DNA of 64,000 bases from Aquilaria yunnanensis (Eukaryota; Streptophyta; Magnoliopsida; Malvales; Thymelaeaceae): contig CM077593.1 in NCBI GenBank assembly GCA_039654915.1, positions 54,008,501-54,072,500 of the forward strand, given 5' to 3'. Made by a program: the position numbers and the translations under genes. The notes below the pieces were generated by a model. It did no database searches, was not told the DNA's origin, and saw only the letters and a program-made list of their open reading frames with translations. Positions 45,459 through 55,020 of the stretch are shown here, in pieces (the stretch's first letter is position 1; every line of letters begins with the position of its first letter).

Positions 45459-46868
45459 TGTTGTGCCCAAAAGCCAATCATGAGATGATTGTATTTTTGC
45501 ACATTCAGTCATGATATTTTATTAAGGCATTACCCCAGCAATTATTTTTGTTGTTTTGTTTCTACGTAATGTAATAAACATAATTGTAACCCTAGAATAA
45601 TGATATTGTTAAACATCCCTGGTCTAGTATTATTGTGGAGCGGGTTGCAATAATACATAACGATTAGCATATGTGGAGACTAATATGAGATATGTAGTCT
45701 ACATATGGGTACAAGTTGGAGAACTTGTGTACTGGATCGACCCACCATGAGAACACTACATGCATCGTTATATGAGTGTCATAAGTGATTCTCATAGTGA
45801 TCATGGTATATGTAGCCCTTCGACCAAAGATCATCAAGGTTTCCTACATGTGAGTCACATACTTTGATACTTTCCTTTGTTGCTCCTAACTGAGTGGACT
45901 TGAAGGAGGTCATTGGGTATGTCACATATCATGCGGAGGGATTTGTATGATCAAGATGGGATTTTTCCCTCCTATGTAACGGGAGTGATATCTTCGGGCC
46001 CCTTGATAGAGTAAAACTTAGAAAAATGCATGGCCATGCTCAGATGAGTTGATATACGATATCAATGTCATCAGTTTAAGTTGGTCTACTCGGTAATCAA
46101 GAAACCAAAGATTGGGCTATACGAGAGTGACACATTCCATGTCTCGTGCTTAATCTTGATATCTTGGACAAAGGGACAATGGAATATATCGGTGATGATC
46201 ATAAAGGTTTAGTCGAATCATCGACAATCTTGTCACTTGGGTAACAATGATGTGTTGCTAGAGACCGCTCATTGCTTATGATCATAAATGTGATTTATGA
46301 TAATTGCCAACGTGATAAGAGCCTATTGGGTCACACACATAGAGCTATTTGGATCATTAGAGTGCATGGGCTAATTATTTGGGTTATGGTTTAACTTTAA
46401 TTTCGTATTAATAATGGGCCCAAGAGTTGATCCATTATTAAGCCTGAAATTAAATACTAATTGGAGTAGGGCTTTGAAACCCATTAGGCCTGGAAGTTGA
46501 GTCTCACTATAAATACAACTTCTAGTGAGAAATTCGCAGGTCTCCTTGCCCTAGCCTCCCAAAAGGATAGCCGCACTCTTCTCTTGCAATTCCTTGGAGG
46601 ACACAAGCTAGCACTGCGAGTGCAGGAGAAATGCATCTGCCGGGACGTGGTGGAAGCGTGGTGATCCCAAGAGGCTCGTGTGGATACCATAGAGAGCTTG
46701 AACACGTCAACTGTTTAGGTTTTGTGATTCGACTCTACAGTTGAGTGAAAGATCTCAACCGAAAATTACGTATGAAAATTTTTGAACACCCGGTTTACCA
46801 CGTTTCACTTGAATCCTGGAGGGTTTCTGTTAAATTCCGCTGCGCTGTTTGGCTCCCAAAACCTAACA
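45453..46868 (+). repeat. G 3' LTR (1,416 bp)
   Basis: TGTTAGTGTTG...ACCTAACA, colinear with the 5' LTR. Small open frames on its minus strand recur in every LTR of this family because the LTRs are copies, not because they code. Confidence 0.93.
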
Positions 46869-47090
46869 ATCAGGTCCTTTCTCGGCACCATGAGCTCGAC
46901 CTCTCCTTCCTGTCCATTCTAGACTTCCCCAAAGAGCCCAGGTGGACATGGTCAAAGATGGAGTTTCTCAACCTTCCTCCTACTGGGCCTGTGCCTCCGG
47001 CTGATCCTACTCGGGAAAAAGATACCAACGCCGAGGACACGCCTGATGCTCTGACTCAGCCATGGGCTTTTTTCTTCTTCTTTCTTTTTA
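46869..47090 (+). pseudogene. Opposite-strand gene of C, last exon after the copia insertion
   Basis: Begins at the right target copy. HHELDLSFLSILDFPKEPRW and TWSKMEFLNLP match the end of D's copy (YPNFSVSFLSALNIPEGPSS, 29110 on). It ends in a Pro/Asp-rich tail near 47070, followed by an AT-rich 3' flank (ttttattgtaatcc). Confidence 0.7.
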
Positions 47091-47099
47091 TTGTAATCC

Positions 47100-47460
47100 T
47101 TCCCTTTATACCATTTGCCTTAGAACTTTTTAATGAAGATTTTTTTCTCAAGTCTCCATTCTTTCCTCTGAATACAATTCTTCAGGAGTTAGTGTAATTC
47201 TATGTATGTATCTTCGGCGGACGTTCGAAATTATGTCTTCGGAAAGAGTCGTATTGGGCCTTTCCCGTATTTTGCCATGTTTTTAAACTCCATTAGGGAG
47301 CCAGTTCCTTTTGGAACAAAACCATTAAGGAGCCTTTTTCAGTAACGTGACCATATTCGGCCTATATTTTCATTGGCGACTCTGGGGAGGAGTAGTCACA
47401 AGCTTTGTTTCAGCAAAAATGTCTAAGTATAGAATCTTTTCAGAGAGTCTGAATGCCAAG
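47100..47460. other. Convergent 3' zone between opposite-strand gene and integrase in C
   Basis: No coding support. Both genes of the element end here, head-on, so this stretch probably holds the polyadenylation region of the plus-strand gene. One oddity is ttggcgactctgggga at 47373-47388, which resembles the tRNA-Arg primer site of Ogre-type relatives; it may be chance. Confidence 0.4.
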
Positions 47461-48765
47461 TATTTTTCAACTCCACTCCCTCGGTATCACTCAATTTGTA
47501 GACCCCTGGGTGGACTTCACCGAGGACCAAATAAGGTCCACTCCAGTTTGCCCGAAGTACCACTTTCTGATGGCTTTCGTAGCTCAAATTCGGCCTTTCG
47601 GAGGACGAGGTCTCCTTTTTTGATTTCTTTTATTCTTACAAGTAAGGTAGTAGCGTGAGCTATTCTTTGTTGGAAAGCCTTCCTCCTAAGTTTGGCCATT
47701 TCGTGATATTCCTCGATGAGGTCTAGTTTTGTCCTCAAGCCGAGGTCATTTCCTCGTTCATCGAATACTTGTATTTTTATCGAAGGCTATATGACTTCAA
47801 TGGGGATGATGGCTTCTGTCCCATATACGAGTGAGAAAGGAGTTTCACCGGTGGCCCTTCGGGGAGTCGTACGATAGCTCCATAGCACACTTGGGAGCTC
47901 TCCTAGCCATTTCCCCTTTGCCTCCTCTAGCCTCTTCTTCAAGCCATCCTTTATTGTCCTATTGGATACCTCGACCTGCCCGTTAGTTTGAGGGTGGGCT
48001 ACTGGAGCGAAATGCATTTTTATGCTGAGGTCAGCCACGAATTCCTAGAATCCTCTATCCGTAAACTAGGTTCCATTGTCGGCCGCTATTACCCTTGGTA
48101 TGCCAAATCAGCATATGATGTTCTTCCACACGAAGTTTTGGATATCCTTCCCCAAGATTAATGCCAATGGCTCCGCTTCAATCCACTTAGTGAAGTAGTC
48201 TACTGCAACTATGCAGAACTTCACCCCACCAGGAGCGCTCGGAAGAGGTCTGATGAGATCAATACCCCGTACGGCGAAGGGGCAAGGATAATTTGTTGAA
48301 GTTATTCTGTCTGAAGGTAACTTCTGCATGTTGGCGTGCCTTTGGCAATTGTCACATCTTCGGACAAATTGCCTTGCATCCTTCCTCAAGGTAGGTTAAA
48401 AGTAACCTTGGCGAAATAGTACCCTAGCTAGGGCGTCTGTTCCTATATGGAAGCCACAGGCACCTTCTTGGATTTCTTCGATTATTGTTCTGACATTGTT
48501 TTCACCTATGCATTTTTGCAGGGGGCTTGCATACCCTTGTCTGTATAGTTCTTCTCCGATGAGGAAGTATCTTCCCGAGCGCTTTCATACTTTTGCGGCC
48601 TCTTTGGGATCCTTAAGGAGTTTCGAAGTTGCTAGATATTTCTTGATGGGGTCTTTCCATCCTTCCCCCGAGGTTGCTACGCACATTAATTCTGTACTAG
48701 GTTGCTTTGGTACCACAGTGGGTTCCTTGGATTTGGCGAAGGTGTCAGCTTGAGTATTATCTCTT
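47460..48765 (-). pseudogene. Element C integrase
   Basis: Minus strand, several frames. The zinc-domain Cys pair is in RRCDNCQRHANMQKL (48108-48389), followed by VAVDYFTKWIEAEP (first Asp). Next is ADNGT-stop-FTDRGF-stop-EF near 48070 (second Asp; both stops are TAG where the family has Gln), then NGQVEVSNRTIKDGLKKR (Glu) in 47787-48038, and the C-terminal module with KKGDLVLRKAEFELR in 47517-47738. Order and spacing are normal. Confidence 0.85.
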
Positions 48766-49500
48766 CAGGGCACGTTTTCTATCTGTACCGAGTCAAACTC
48801 TTCAATGATTTTTTTGACGAGGTCATGATATTTTTCCAAGGTTCGATCCTTTGCCGCATATTCTCCTTTCATCTGCCGGACTACTAGCTGTGAGTCACTG
48901 TGGGCCATAAGGTTTTTTATGCCGACTTTTCTGGCCAGCCTTAGTCTTGCTATGAGGGCCTCATATTCGGTGATGTTGTTGGTAACATCAACACCGAATT
49001 TGATTGCTTTAGTAGCTTCCATGCCTTTGGGCCCCCAAAGGACTATTCCAGTGCCTTGACGTTCTTCGCCTGACGTTCCATCGACAAAGAGCTTCCATTC
49101 TGGATCATCCTTGGCCTTGTCTTCCGTGATGGTTTCAGCATTCTTGATTTCTGGGATTTCAACAACGAAGTTTGGCAGTGCCTGGGCTTTTATTGCCCTT
49201 CCTGGCTCGTAAGTGATGTCGTACTCTTCGATTTTGATACACCATTTTGCTAATCTTCCCGAACGCTCTACTCTTTTCATTACGTTGCGTAGAGGCAGGT
49301 TACTTCGGACGGTGATAGCGTGTCCTTGGAAGTAGGGTCGCAACCTTCTGCCTGCGAGTACTAAGGCGTAGATGGCCTTTTGGAACAATGGGTATCTGAT
49401 ATCGGTGCCATGTAGGGGCTTGCTTACATAATATACTGGCCACTGCCTCCCACCTTCTTCTTTTACTAGGACTGAACTCACCGCTTTTTCAGTAACTGTG
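48765..49500 (-). pseudogene. Element C dual RNase H
   Basis: 238 open codons. The retroviral-type end (YYVSKPLHG, IYALVLAGRRLRPYF, SGRLAKWCIKIEEYD) is followed by the archaeal-type domain with LFVDGTSGEERQG, ITEYEALIARLRLARK, AHSDSQLVVRQMK and, after a frame stop, RDNTQADTLAK. All four acidic residues are readable. It closely resembles A 104-1000. Confidence 0.86.
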
Positions 49501-50500
49501 AGGTAGAGGATGAGGGGCTCTCCTTCCTGAGGTTGCCGAAGCGTTGGCAGGTGAGTTAAGTAGCTTTTAAGCTCATCCCAAGCTTTCTGGCACTCTCAGT
49601 TCCATGGATGCTCTTGGGTTCTGGATGTGTCTTTGCCCTTGGGGGCTTTGGTGAGTACTTTGAAGAATGGTCGACATCGGCCGCCGTACCTGAAGATGAA
49701 TCTACTAAGGGAAGTGATTCATCCGGTGTGCCTTTGTATATCTTGGGTGGATGTGGGTGTTCAAAAATTCAGCAGGGCTTTGATTTTTTCAGGGTTGGCA
49801 TCTATTCCCCTTTCTGATACCATAAACCCGAGAAACTTTCCTGCACTTACTCCGAATACACACTTCTCAGGATTGAGAAGTATGCCGAACTCCCAAAGTC
49901 ATTGGAAGGTTTCGCCTAAGTCGGTGATATGATTACTAGGCATTCTGCTTTTGACATCATATCATCAACGTATACCTCCATGTTTCTCCTAATCTGAGAA
50001 TTGAATACCTTATTCATCAGCCTTTGATAGGTGGCCCCTGCATTTTTATGCCCGAAGGGCATTCTGATGTAGCAGTAGGTCCCAATTTCCATGATGAAGG
50101 CCATTTTCTCTTCATCTTCGGGGTTCATGCGAATCTGATGATAACCGCTAAAGGCATCGAGGAAGCTGAGAAGCCCATATTTGGCGGTTGCATCCACCAG
50201 CTGGTCTATGGCCGACAAAGGGTAAGAATCCTTTGGGTAGGCATCATTCAAGTTTCGAAAGTCGCTACACATTCGGAGTTTTTCACTCCCCTCTTTTGTG
50301 GGAACAACCATGTTGCTGAGCCATTCGGGGTATTTTACTTCCCTTATTACCCCGGCCTCAATGAGGTGGTTAACTTTGGTTTTAACAAAGGAATTCTTTC
50401 GAGCCGATAGACTGCATTTTTTCTATCGAACTGGTCTAACATTCGGGCGTACTCTAAGACTGTGATGGATTATGCTGGGGTTGACCCCCGGCATGTCTTC
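49500..50500 (-). pseudogene. Element C reverse transcriptase
   Basis: Open segment 49916-50311 shows LRMCSDFRNLNDAYPKDSYP, LLSFLDAFSGYHQIRMNPED, IRMPFGHKNAGATYQRLMNK and EVYVDDMMSK, with the YVDD catalytic box intact. Past it the frame shifts. The thumb and connection (FLGFMVSERGIDANPEK, then QKAWDELKSYL) are in another frame, with a stop near 49595. It is the only intact YVDD among the Tat-type copies here. Confidence 0.86.
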
Positions 50501-50699
50501 CGGTGAGTAGGTGAATAGATCTTTGTTCATTAACAAGAAGGATACAAGCTTCTCCTTATCATTTTTGGCCAATTTTTTACCGATTCGGGTGTTTCAGCCA
50601 GGGATTAGCTCTACATCTTTTGTTTCTTCTTTTTCTGAGCTTTCATTTTCCTCCCTTGTTGTCTCTTTGCCCATCCTGACCGTTTCCTCATTTACCAAA

Positions 50700-51310
50700 G
50701 TTTGTACTTAGGCCTTTGCTGGACTTTGCCTGACCTTTGTGAAAACCTTTTTCACTTTGGTTTGGTCAATGAAGATTTCTGCATCTCCTCCTTTGGTTGC
50801 GAAGGTGACTGTTAGGTACTTTACATCTGGGCAGATGTGGAGATTGGCTTGAGTCTGCCTTCCGAGGATAGCGTTGTAAGCCGAGGGAATGTCAATGACA
50901 ATAAATTTTGTCATAATAGAGGCAATCAACTCTTCCTGACTCTGGGGGGAGGTCCCTTTCAACATCGAAGGCAGACTGACGCATCCGAGGACTGGAAGCT
51001 GGGATGGGCCAACACCGAAGCTAGGGGAGTTGATTATGCTGAGACTGTTTCTTGAAATGCCTAATTTAGGCAGTAGGTGAGAGAAGATAACGTCGGTGTT
51101 GGAACCATTGTCGAGGAGTACCCTTTTGACGTCCCAGTTCCCTATCCTTGCCATGACAAGGAGTGGGTCATCGTGGGGGAACTTTACTGTAGATTCGTCC
51201 CTACGAACGAGCTTACTTGGTGAGCTCCCATACTCCATCACGGAGATCTCTCTTATCTTCCTTTTCCTTTCTGCCAAGGGTATCCCCATAGTGATGGTTT
51301 GGATGACCCC
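50700..51310 (-). pseudogene. Element C aspartic protease region
   Basis: Within the open segment 50708-51457. VLLDNGSNTDVIFSHLLPKL is the protease active-site block (Asp-Asn-Gly-Ser here, as in Tat relatives). It continues with LPVLGCVSLPS, FIVIDIPSAYNAILGR and CPDVKYLTVTFATKGG. The frame is open from the gag C-terminus through protease, as expected of a gag-pro fusion. The end, near 50708, is a stop before RT. Confidence 0.83.
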
Positions 51311-52935
51311 TACTGATGGTGGTGGATTTTTTTGAGGACTTCGATCCCTACGTCTGTCTGAATCATAATCCTCCTCCTCCCCCCTTCTTTGCTCCTCCTT
51401 TCTCCCATTTGGGGAAGCCATCCACAAGTACCGGCAAAGTTGGCCTTGCTTGATCAAGGGCTCGATGTATTTCCTTAACTGAAAGCAATCTTCAGTGTCA
51501 TGGCCGTGATCTCGGTGAAATTAACAGAATTTCTTCATGTTCTTCTTGTTTTCCGAGGTCATAGCCTTTGGCCTTGGCACTGTGGTTCCTTGCCTTTCTA
51601 GCGCCATGAGGATGCTAGCTCTTCTGGTGTTCAAGGGAGTGAACATCATTGGCCTTTTCCCCCTTTGTTTTTGAGGCCTCTCCCCCTCATTCTGATGTCT
51701 AGGCTGATGGCTGGGCCCTTCGGGGCGTGGGTGCTCCCCTTTTGGTCCTCCCATTCTAAGCTCCTCAGTTGTCATATGCTCTTCAGCCCTTCTATAGAAC
51801 TCCCCAAGGGTGTCTGGGGGGTCTTTGGAAAACTCATAGAAAAGCTGGGAGTCCCTCCAAAGTACTCTAATCATTGCGAGGATGCGGATTTCTTGCCGAA
51901 AATTGGGTACACTCAAGGCATCTCGGTTGAACCTTTCAACATAATCGTGAATGGTCTCCCCACCTCGCTGTGCTATGTCGAACATCTGCACTGGCATTTT
52001 GGCGGTTGGCCTACTACCGATGAACTGCTGGGTGAAGGTAGTGGATAGCTTCTGAAAACTTAGCAAGCTTCCATGGGCCAGAAAGTTATACCATGCCATT
52101 GCTGGACCCGAGAACGTTACCTCGAAACATTTACAGAGAGTAGCGTCATCTACACCATGGAGTACTGTTGTAAGTTTCTAAGCGTGGCACCCTGAAGTCA
52201 CTGGGCATGGGCACCTCTACCACCTCACGCACGAAGGGTGACTCTTCTCCGGTGTAAGATCAGACAGCCTAGACCAAACTGGTTTTCGGGAGATCTGCCT
52301 CTCAACCTTTTCTAGTCTTCCCAGGATTTAGTCCATGAGGACACTGTGTTAGCATCTCCTTGCTACCTAGTGTTCACCGGTAATGGCAAATTTCTTCTCC
52401 TCCCCAGAGAATAACTCCGACGGTGAGGAAACTGGGACCTTCGGTAAGGGGATGCACTCCGTCGGGAAGAGGCCCTAGTTTCTTTTAGGGCTCCCACCCT
52501 AGTGGTTCGTGCCTCAACGGGTTCATTCTCTGTTGAAGACACATCGAGGGAGTCCCCACTCCCTAAACTTTGGTGGGTGGACCTTGAACTCCTCTCCCGA
52601 TGCGCAGCCGGGGGAGAGGCCCTTCGGACCAGAGGAGGTTGGGGCAACCTCTGATCGAGCTGCTGAGTCATTTCGGCGATGATGGAGCGTTGGAAGTCTC
52701 GCAAGAAGCCCATCGTCACCGTTAGAGGATGGTCATCTTCCAGCACAGGAGCTTCTCCCACAGGCTGTGTGGTTGCCGGCTGAGCCTCGGGCACCGAGGC
52801 GGACTTTGGGAGCCCTTTGTCCTTTGAGCACAGAGTCTCTACGACGGCGACCTGAGGGACGGTTCCCACAGACGGCGCCAAGTGATGCCCATCAGCATCT
52901 CCACTGCGTGTCATGATGAGGGTGGCAGGAACTTT
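51311..52935 (-). pseudogene. Element C gag
   Basis: Three pieces. The N-terminal piece (52363-52992 open) starts at an ATG near 52920 in the LTR: MTRSGDADGHHLAPSVG, then GFLRDFQRSIIAEMTQQLDQ and an Arg/Ser-rich stretch. The capsid-like piece (51521-52099) holds MAWYNFLAHGSLLSFQKLST, IHDYVERFNRDAL and LWRDSQLFYEFSKDPPDTL. The C-terminal piece (51457 on) joins protease. About 90 codons around 52100-52360 are degraded, with a loss where A has a longer sequence near 3550-3590. Confidence 0.84.
52863..52881 (-). other. Element C primer-binding site
   Basis: The minus strand reads TTGGCGCCGTCTGTGGGAA, starting just inside the LTR. TGGCGCCGT fits the 3' end of plant tRNA-Asp. It is the best preserved of the three such sites and, in the gag frame, encodes Leu-Ala-Pro. 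Confidence 0.82.
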
Positions 52936-53786
52936 CGGTGGTTGAGGAACGTCTAGGGAGAATACGTTCTGGGAGGACCGCCTATAAGACATAGAAAGTA
53001 AGGGTTAGGAGGTCCCCAGAGTGTTTTTCTGGGGGGAGATCTCCGACGCCCAAGTTAGTGTTTGAAGGTGAAAGATAAGCGAAGGGGTAAAGGTTGTCTT
53101 TTGAGGAGAACCCCTTTACCTGTGATGCCTCTCGAATATTTATAGGAGGTAGGTAGGAGAAGTTCGTTTGCCATAAGCTGCCCAGACCATGACACATGTT
53201 CGGCTGGATGTGATTTGTACCCTTAAAGGGGCTTTTAGCCGACCACAGGCCGTTCGGCAGAAAGCCTATGCCGCTCGAGAACGGCGTGTCAGAGCATGTC
53301 TTGGGGTGGTGTGTCGGGAGTCGTATGAGTACGGTGTGTTGGAGACTCTTAAGCTGTCTAGTCATACATCCACGTGGTCTTCCTAGGTGACCGAATTCCC
53401 ACGAGGTCCAGGGGTTCCTCGGGGATGTGAACATCTTCGGAAGGAAGCCCTTTGCTTTGTGCAAGACACCTTCGGCTGGACTTTCCTGAGGTTAGGCTCA
53501 GGTCCTTTGTGATGGTACTCTCGAGGTTATGTCCTGAAGGTGGTCCAAAGAATAACCGAAGGCGTGGAGTCATTCCAAGGTTATCCTCAGGAGGATTGAT
53601 GACCCTTTATGACCGAAGCTGATCTGTTGTGTCCCCCGAAGGCAACACTTATCCGGCTTGTCTAAGGGTGCTTAAGGCCCTCTCTTTGCCGAGGTCTGGT
53701 CGCCTGTTCCTGGCCAAAGGTATTGCGTTGGACCACGATGATGTACAAATGAGAGATCCTTTAGGGTGATTGCCCTTCGGCTATCA
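52883..53786 (-). repeat. Element C 5' LTR (904 bp)
   Basis: Plus strand TGATGCCCATCAGC...CTATCA. The TATA is on the minus strand at 53137-53144 (tatttata shown), equivalent to A 4566-4573. The right boundary is set by the CAATA duplication. Confidence 0.92.
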
Positions 53787-54464
53787 CAATAGTTACCAAA
53801 GCACCATTGGCATGGCACCTTATGAAGCATCATATGGAAGAAGGTGCATGACACCCCACTGTTGGGTGGAAGCCTTAGATAGGCTAGAGTTGGGTCCCAA
53901 AATTATTAAAGAGACAACTGCCAAAATCAAGAAAATTCAATAGAGATCAAAGGCAGCTAATGAAACGACCACAACCTATGTGAACAAAAGAAGGAGAGAC
54001 TTTGAATTTGAGGTTGGTGACAATGTTTTGCTGAAAGTTGCACCAACCAAAGGCACTGTTAGATTTGGTAGAAGAACCAAGTTAGCTCCAAGATACGTAG
54101 CTCCTTATGAGATCTTGGATAGAGTTACCAAGGTAGCATACAGGTTAGCTCTACCACCAAGCATGTGAAGTGTTCATAATGTTTTTCACATCAGTATGCT
54201 TAAGAAGTGTCTATTGGACACAAAGCATGCTATTGTGGAGGAAGACATACAGTTGGAACCTAACTTGACATATGAAGATAAACCTATAGCTATCTTAGCC
54301 AAGCATACCAGAAGGTTAAGAAACAAACTTATTCCCATGGTTAAAGTTCAGTGGTCACACCACTCTAAAAGATAAGCAACTTGCAAAACTGAAAAAGACC
54401 TTATGGAAAGGTATCCTAAAGAATACCAAAAGCTAAAGGCTATTTTGGAGGACCAAAACTTTTA
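53787..54464 (+). pseudogene. B3 integrase C-terminus and chromodomain
   Basis: After the second CAATA the B3 frame goes on: QSTIGMAPYEASYGRRCMTP, then FEFEVGDNVLLKVAPTKGTV and RYVAPYEILDRVTKVAYRLA (53980-54168), then a TGA where relatives have TCA (Ser). The tail VFHISMLKKCLLDTK, YEDKPIAILAK and KLIPMVKVQWSHHS is the chromodomain. It matches B1 9700-10330. Confidence 0.83.
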
Positions 54465-54711
54465 ACGGGGGGAGGATTGTTACACGTCACAAAAATGGGA
54501 GAATTACAAATGCTTCATAATGGCTAAAAGCTATTATATTGTGTAATTCTCACCAAAGTGATTGAAGTGTGGGGGGTACAAGGCATGATTAAGACCTCCT
54601 TAAAAGTGTTCCAAGTTGGTAATTTGGTCCCCAAGAAAAGCCTTAAGGGTTGCTTGTTTGTCAAGAAACCTATGGACATTTTTTGTAAGGTTTTCAAAAT
54701 TCAGGTACTCA
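54465..54711 (+). repeat. B3 purine tract and 3' LTR fragment
   Basis: acggggggaggat, then the LTR from 54478 (TGTTACACGTC), colinear with family LTRs for 234 bp until caggtactca. The rest of the LTR is gone. Confidence 0.82.
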
Positions 54712-55020
54712 TCAAGTAACATAAGAGGTTTAACGACAAAAAGGGCAATTCCAATAACACATAAAAAAGGCATAACTTGGCATTCAACCATTTAACATAT
54801 ATACATAAAGTACATAGTTCACCGAGGCATACGCAAACACAAAATGGCCTGAACAAAGTACTACCTTTTTGGCAACATACCAAGAATACTTACAACCCAA
54901 AATGAGCTCAAGTTATGCGTTACAAGTACATGTTCACCTATAATACCCGAGAAGCACTTTGAAGATCCAATACAAAATCAAACATTGGAAAGCAAGCCCT
55001 ATGACCAAATTCATGGTCAT
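54712..55020. other. Unassigned 309-bp stretch
   Basis: AT-rich, with no homology I can see to any other part of the window and no convincing open frame (best is ~60 codons). It lies between the truncated B3 LTR and the LTR of E. It could be a piece of another element or the only single-copy host sequence here. Confidence 0.4.

Larger units (their letters stand above)
38776..46868 (+). mobile_element. G: complete Ty1/copia element (Angela/Tork-like), 8,093 bp
   Basis: LTRs 38776-40190 and 45453-46868, primer site, ~1.3-kb leader, one polyprotein frame and purine tract. Flanked by ATCAA (38771-38775) and ATCAG (46869-46873), four of five bases matching. The domain order gag-protease-integrase-RT-RNase H is that of Ty1/copia. 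The host sequence on both sides is the coiled-coil gene of C, so G landed inside that gene. LTRs differ at roughly 5% over the first 230 bases by eye, so it is not a very recent insertion. Lineage is judged from motifs only. Confidence 0.93.
35091..53786 (-). mobile_element. Element C: Tat/Retand-type Ty3/gypsy, nearly complete, split by copia G
   Basis: Perfect duplication CAATA (35086-35090, 53787-53791). On the minus strand: 5' LTR (52883-53786), primer site, gag, protease, RT, dual RNase H, integrase (to ~47460), then a plus-strand gene (36440-47090, cut by G), then the 3' LTR (35091-~35858). Without G it is about 10.6 kb. The 3' LTR has lost its U3 end and the purine tract. All genes carry stops or frameshifts, but every domain is recognisable, which makes C the reference copy here. 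Confidence 0.93.
32122..54711 (+). mobile_element. B3: chromodomain Ty3/gypsy fragment, split by B4 and C
   Basis: Only the integrase, chromodomain, purine tract and first ~234 bp of the 3' LTR remain. The pieces are 32122-32335, 34828-35090, 53787-54477 and 54478-54711. They read through in order once B4 (TSD TGTCC/TGTCT) and C (TSD CAATA) are removed. The left end is a deletion junction with D; the right end stops within the LTR at caggtactca. The order of events is B3 first, then B4 and C. Confidence 0.85.

Noticed and set aside
46484..46710. Recurring small minus-strand open frames in copia LTRs (also ~26040-26222 and 59222-59541)
   Set aside because: They recur because the LTRs are copies. 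They lie around the LTR TATA/leader, differ in length between copies and show no start context or domain.
52363..52992. 209-codon open frame taken as an independent gene
   Set aside because: It is the N-terminal part of gag in element C, extended into the LTR. Reported as part of gag.
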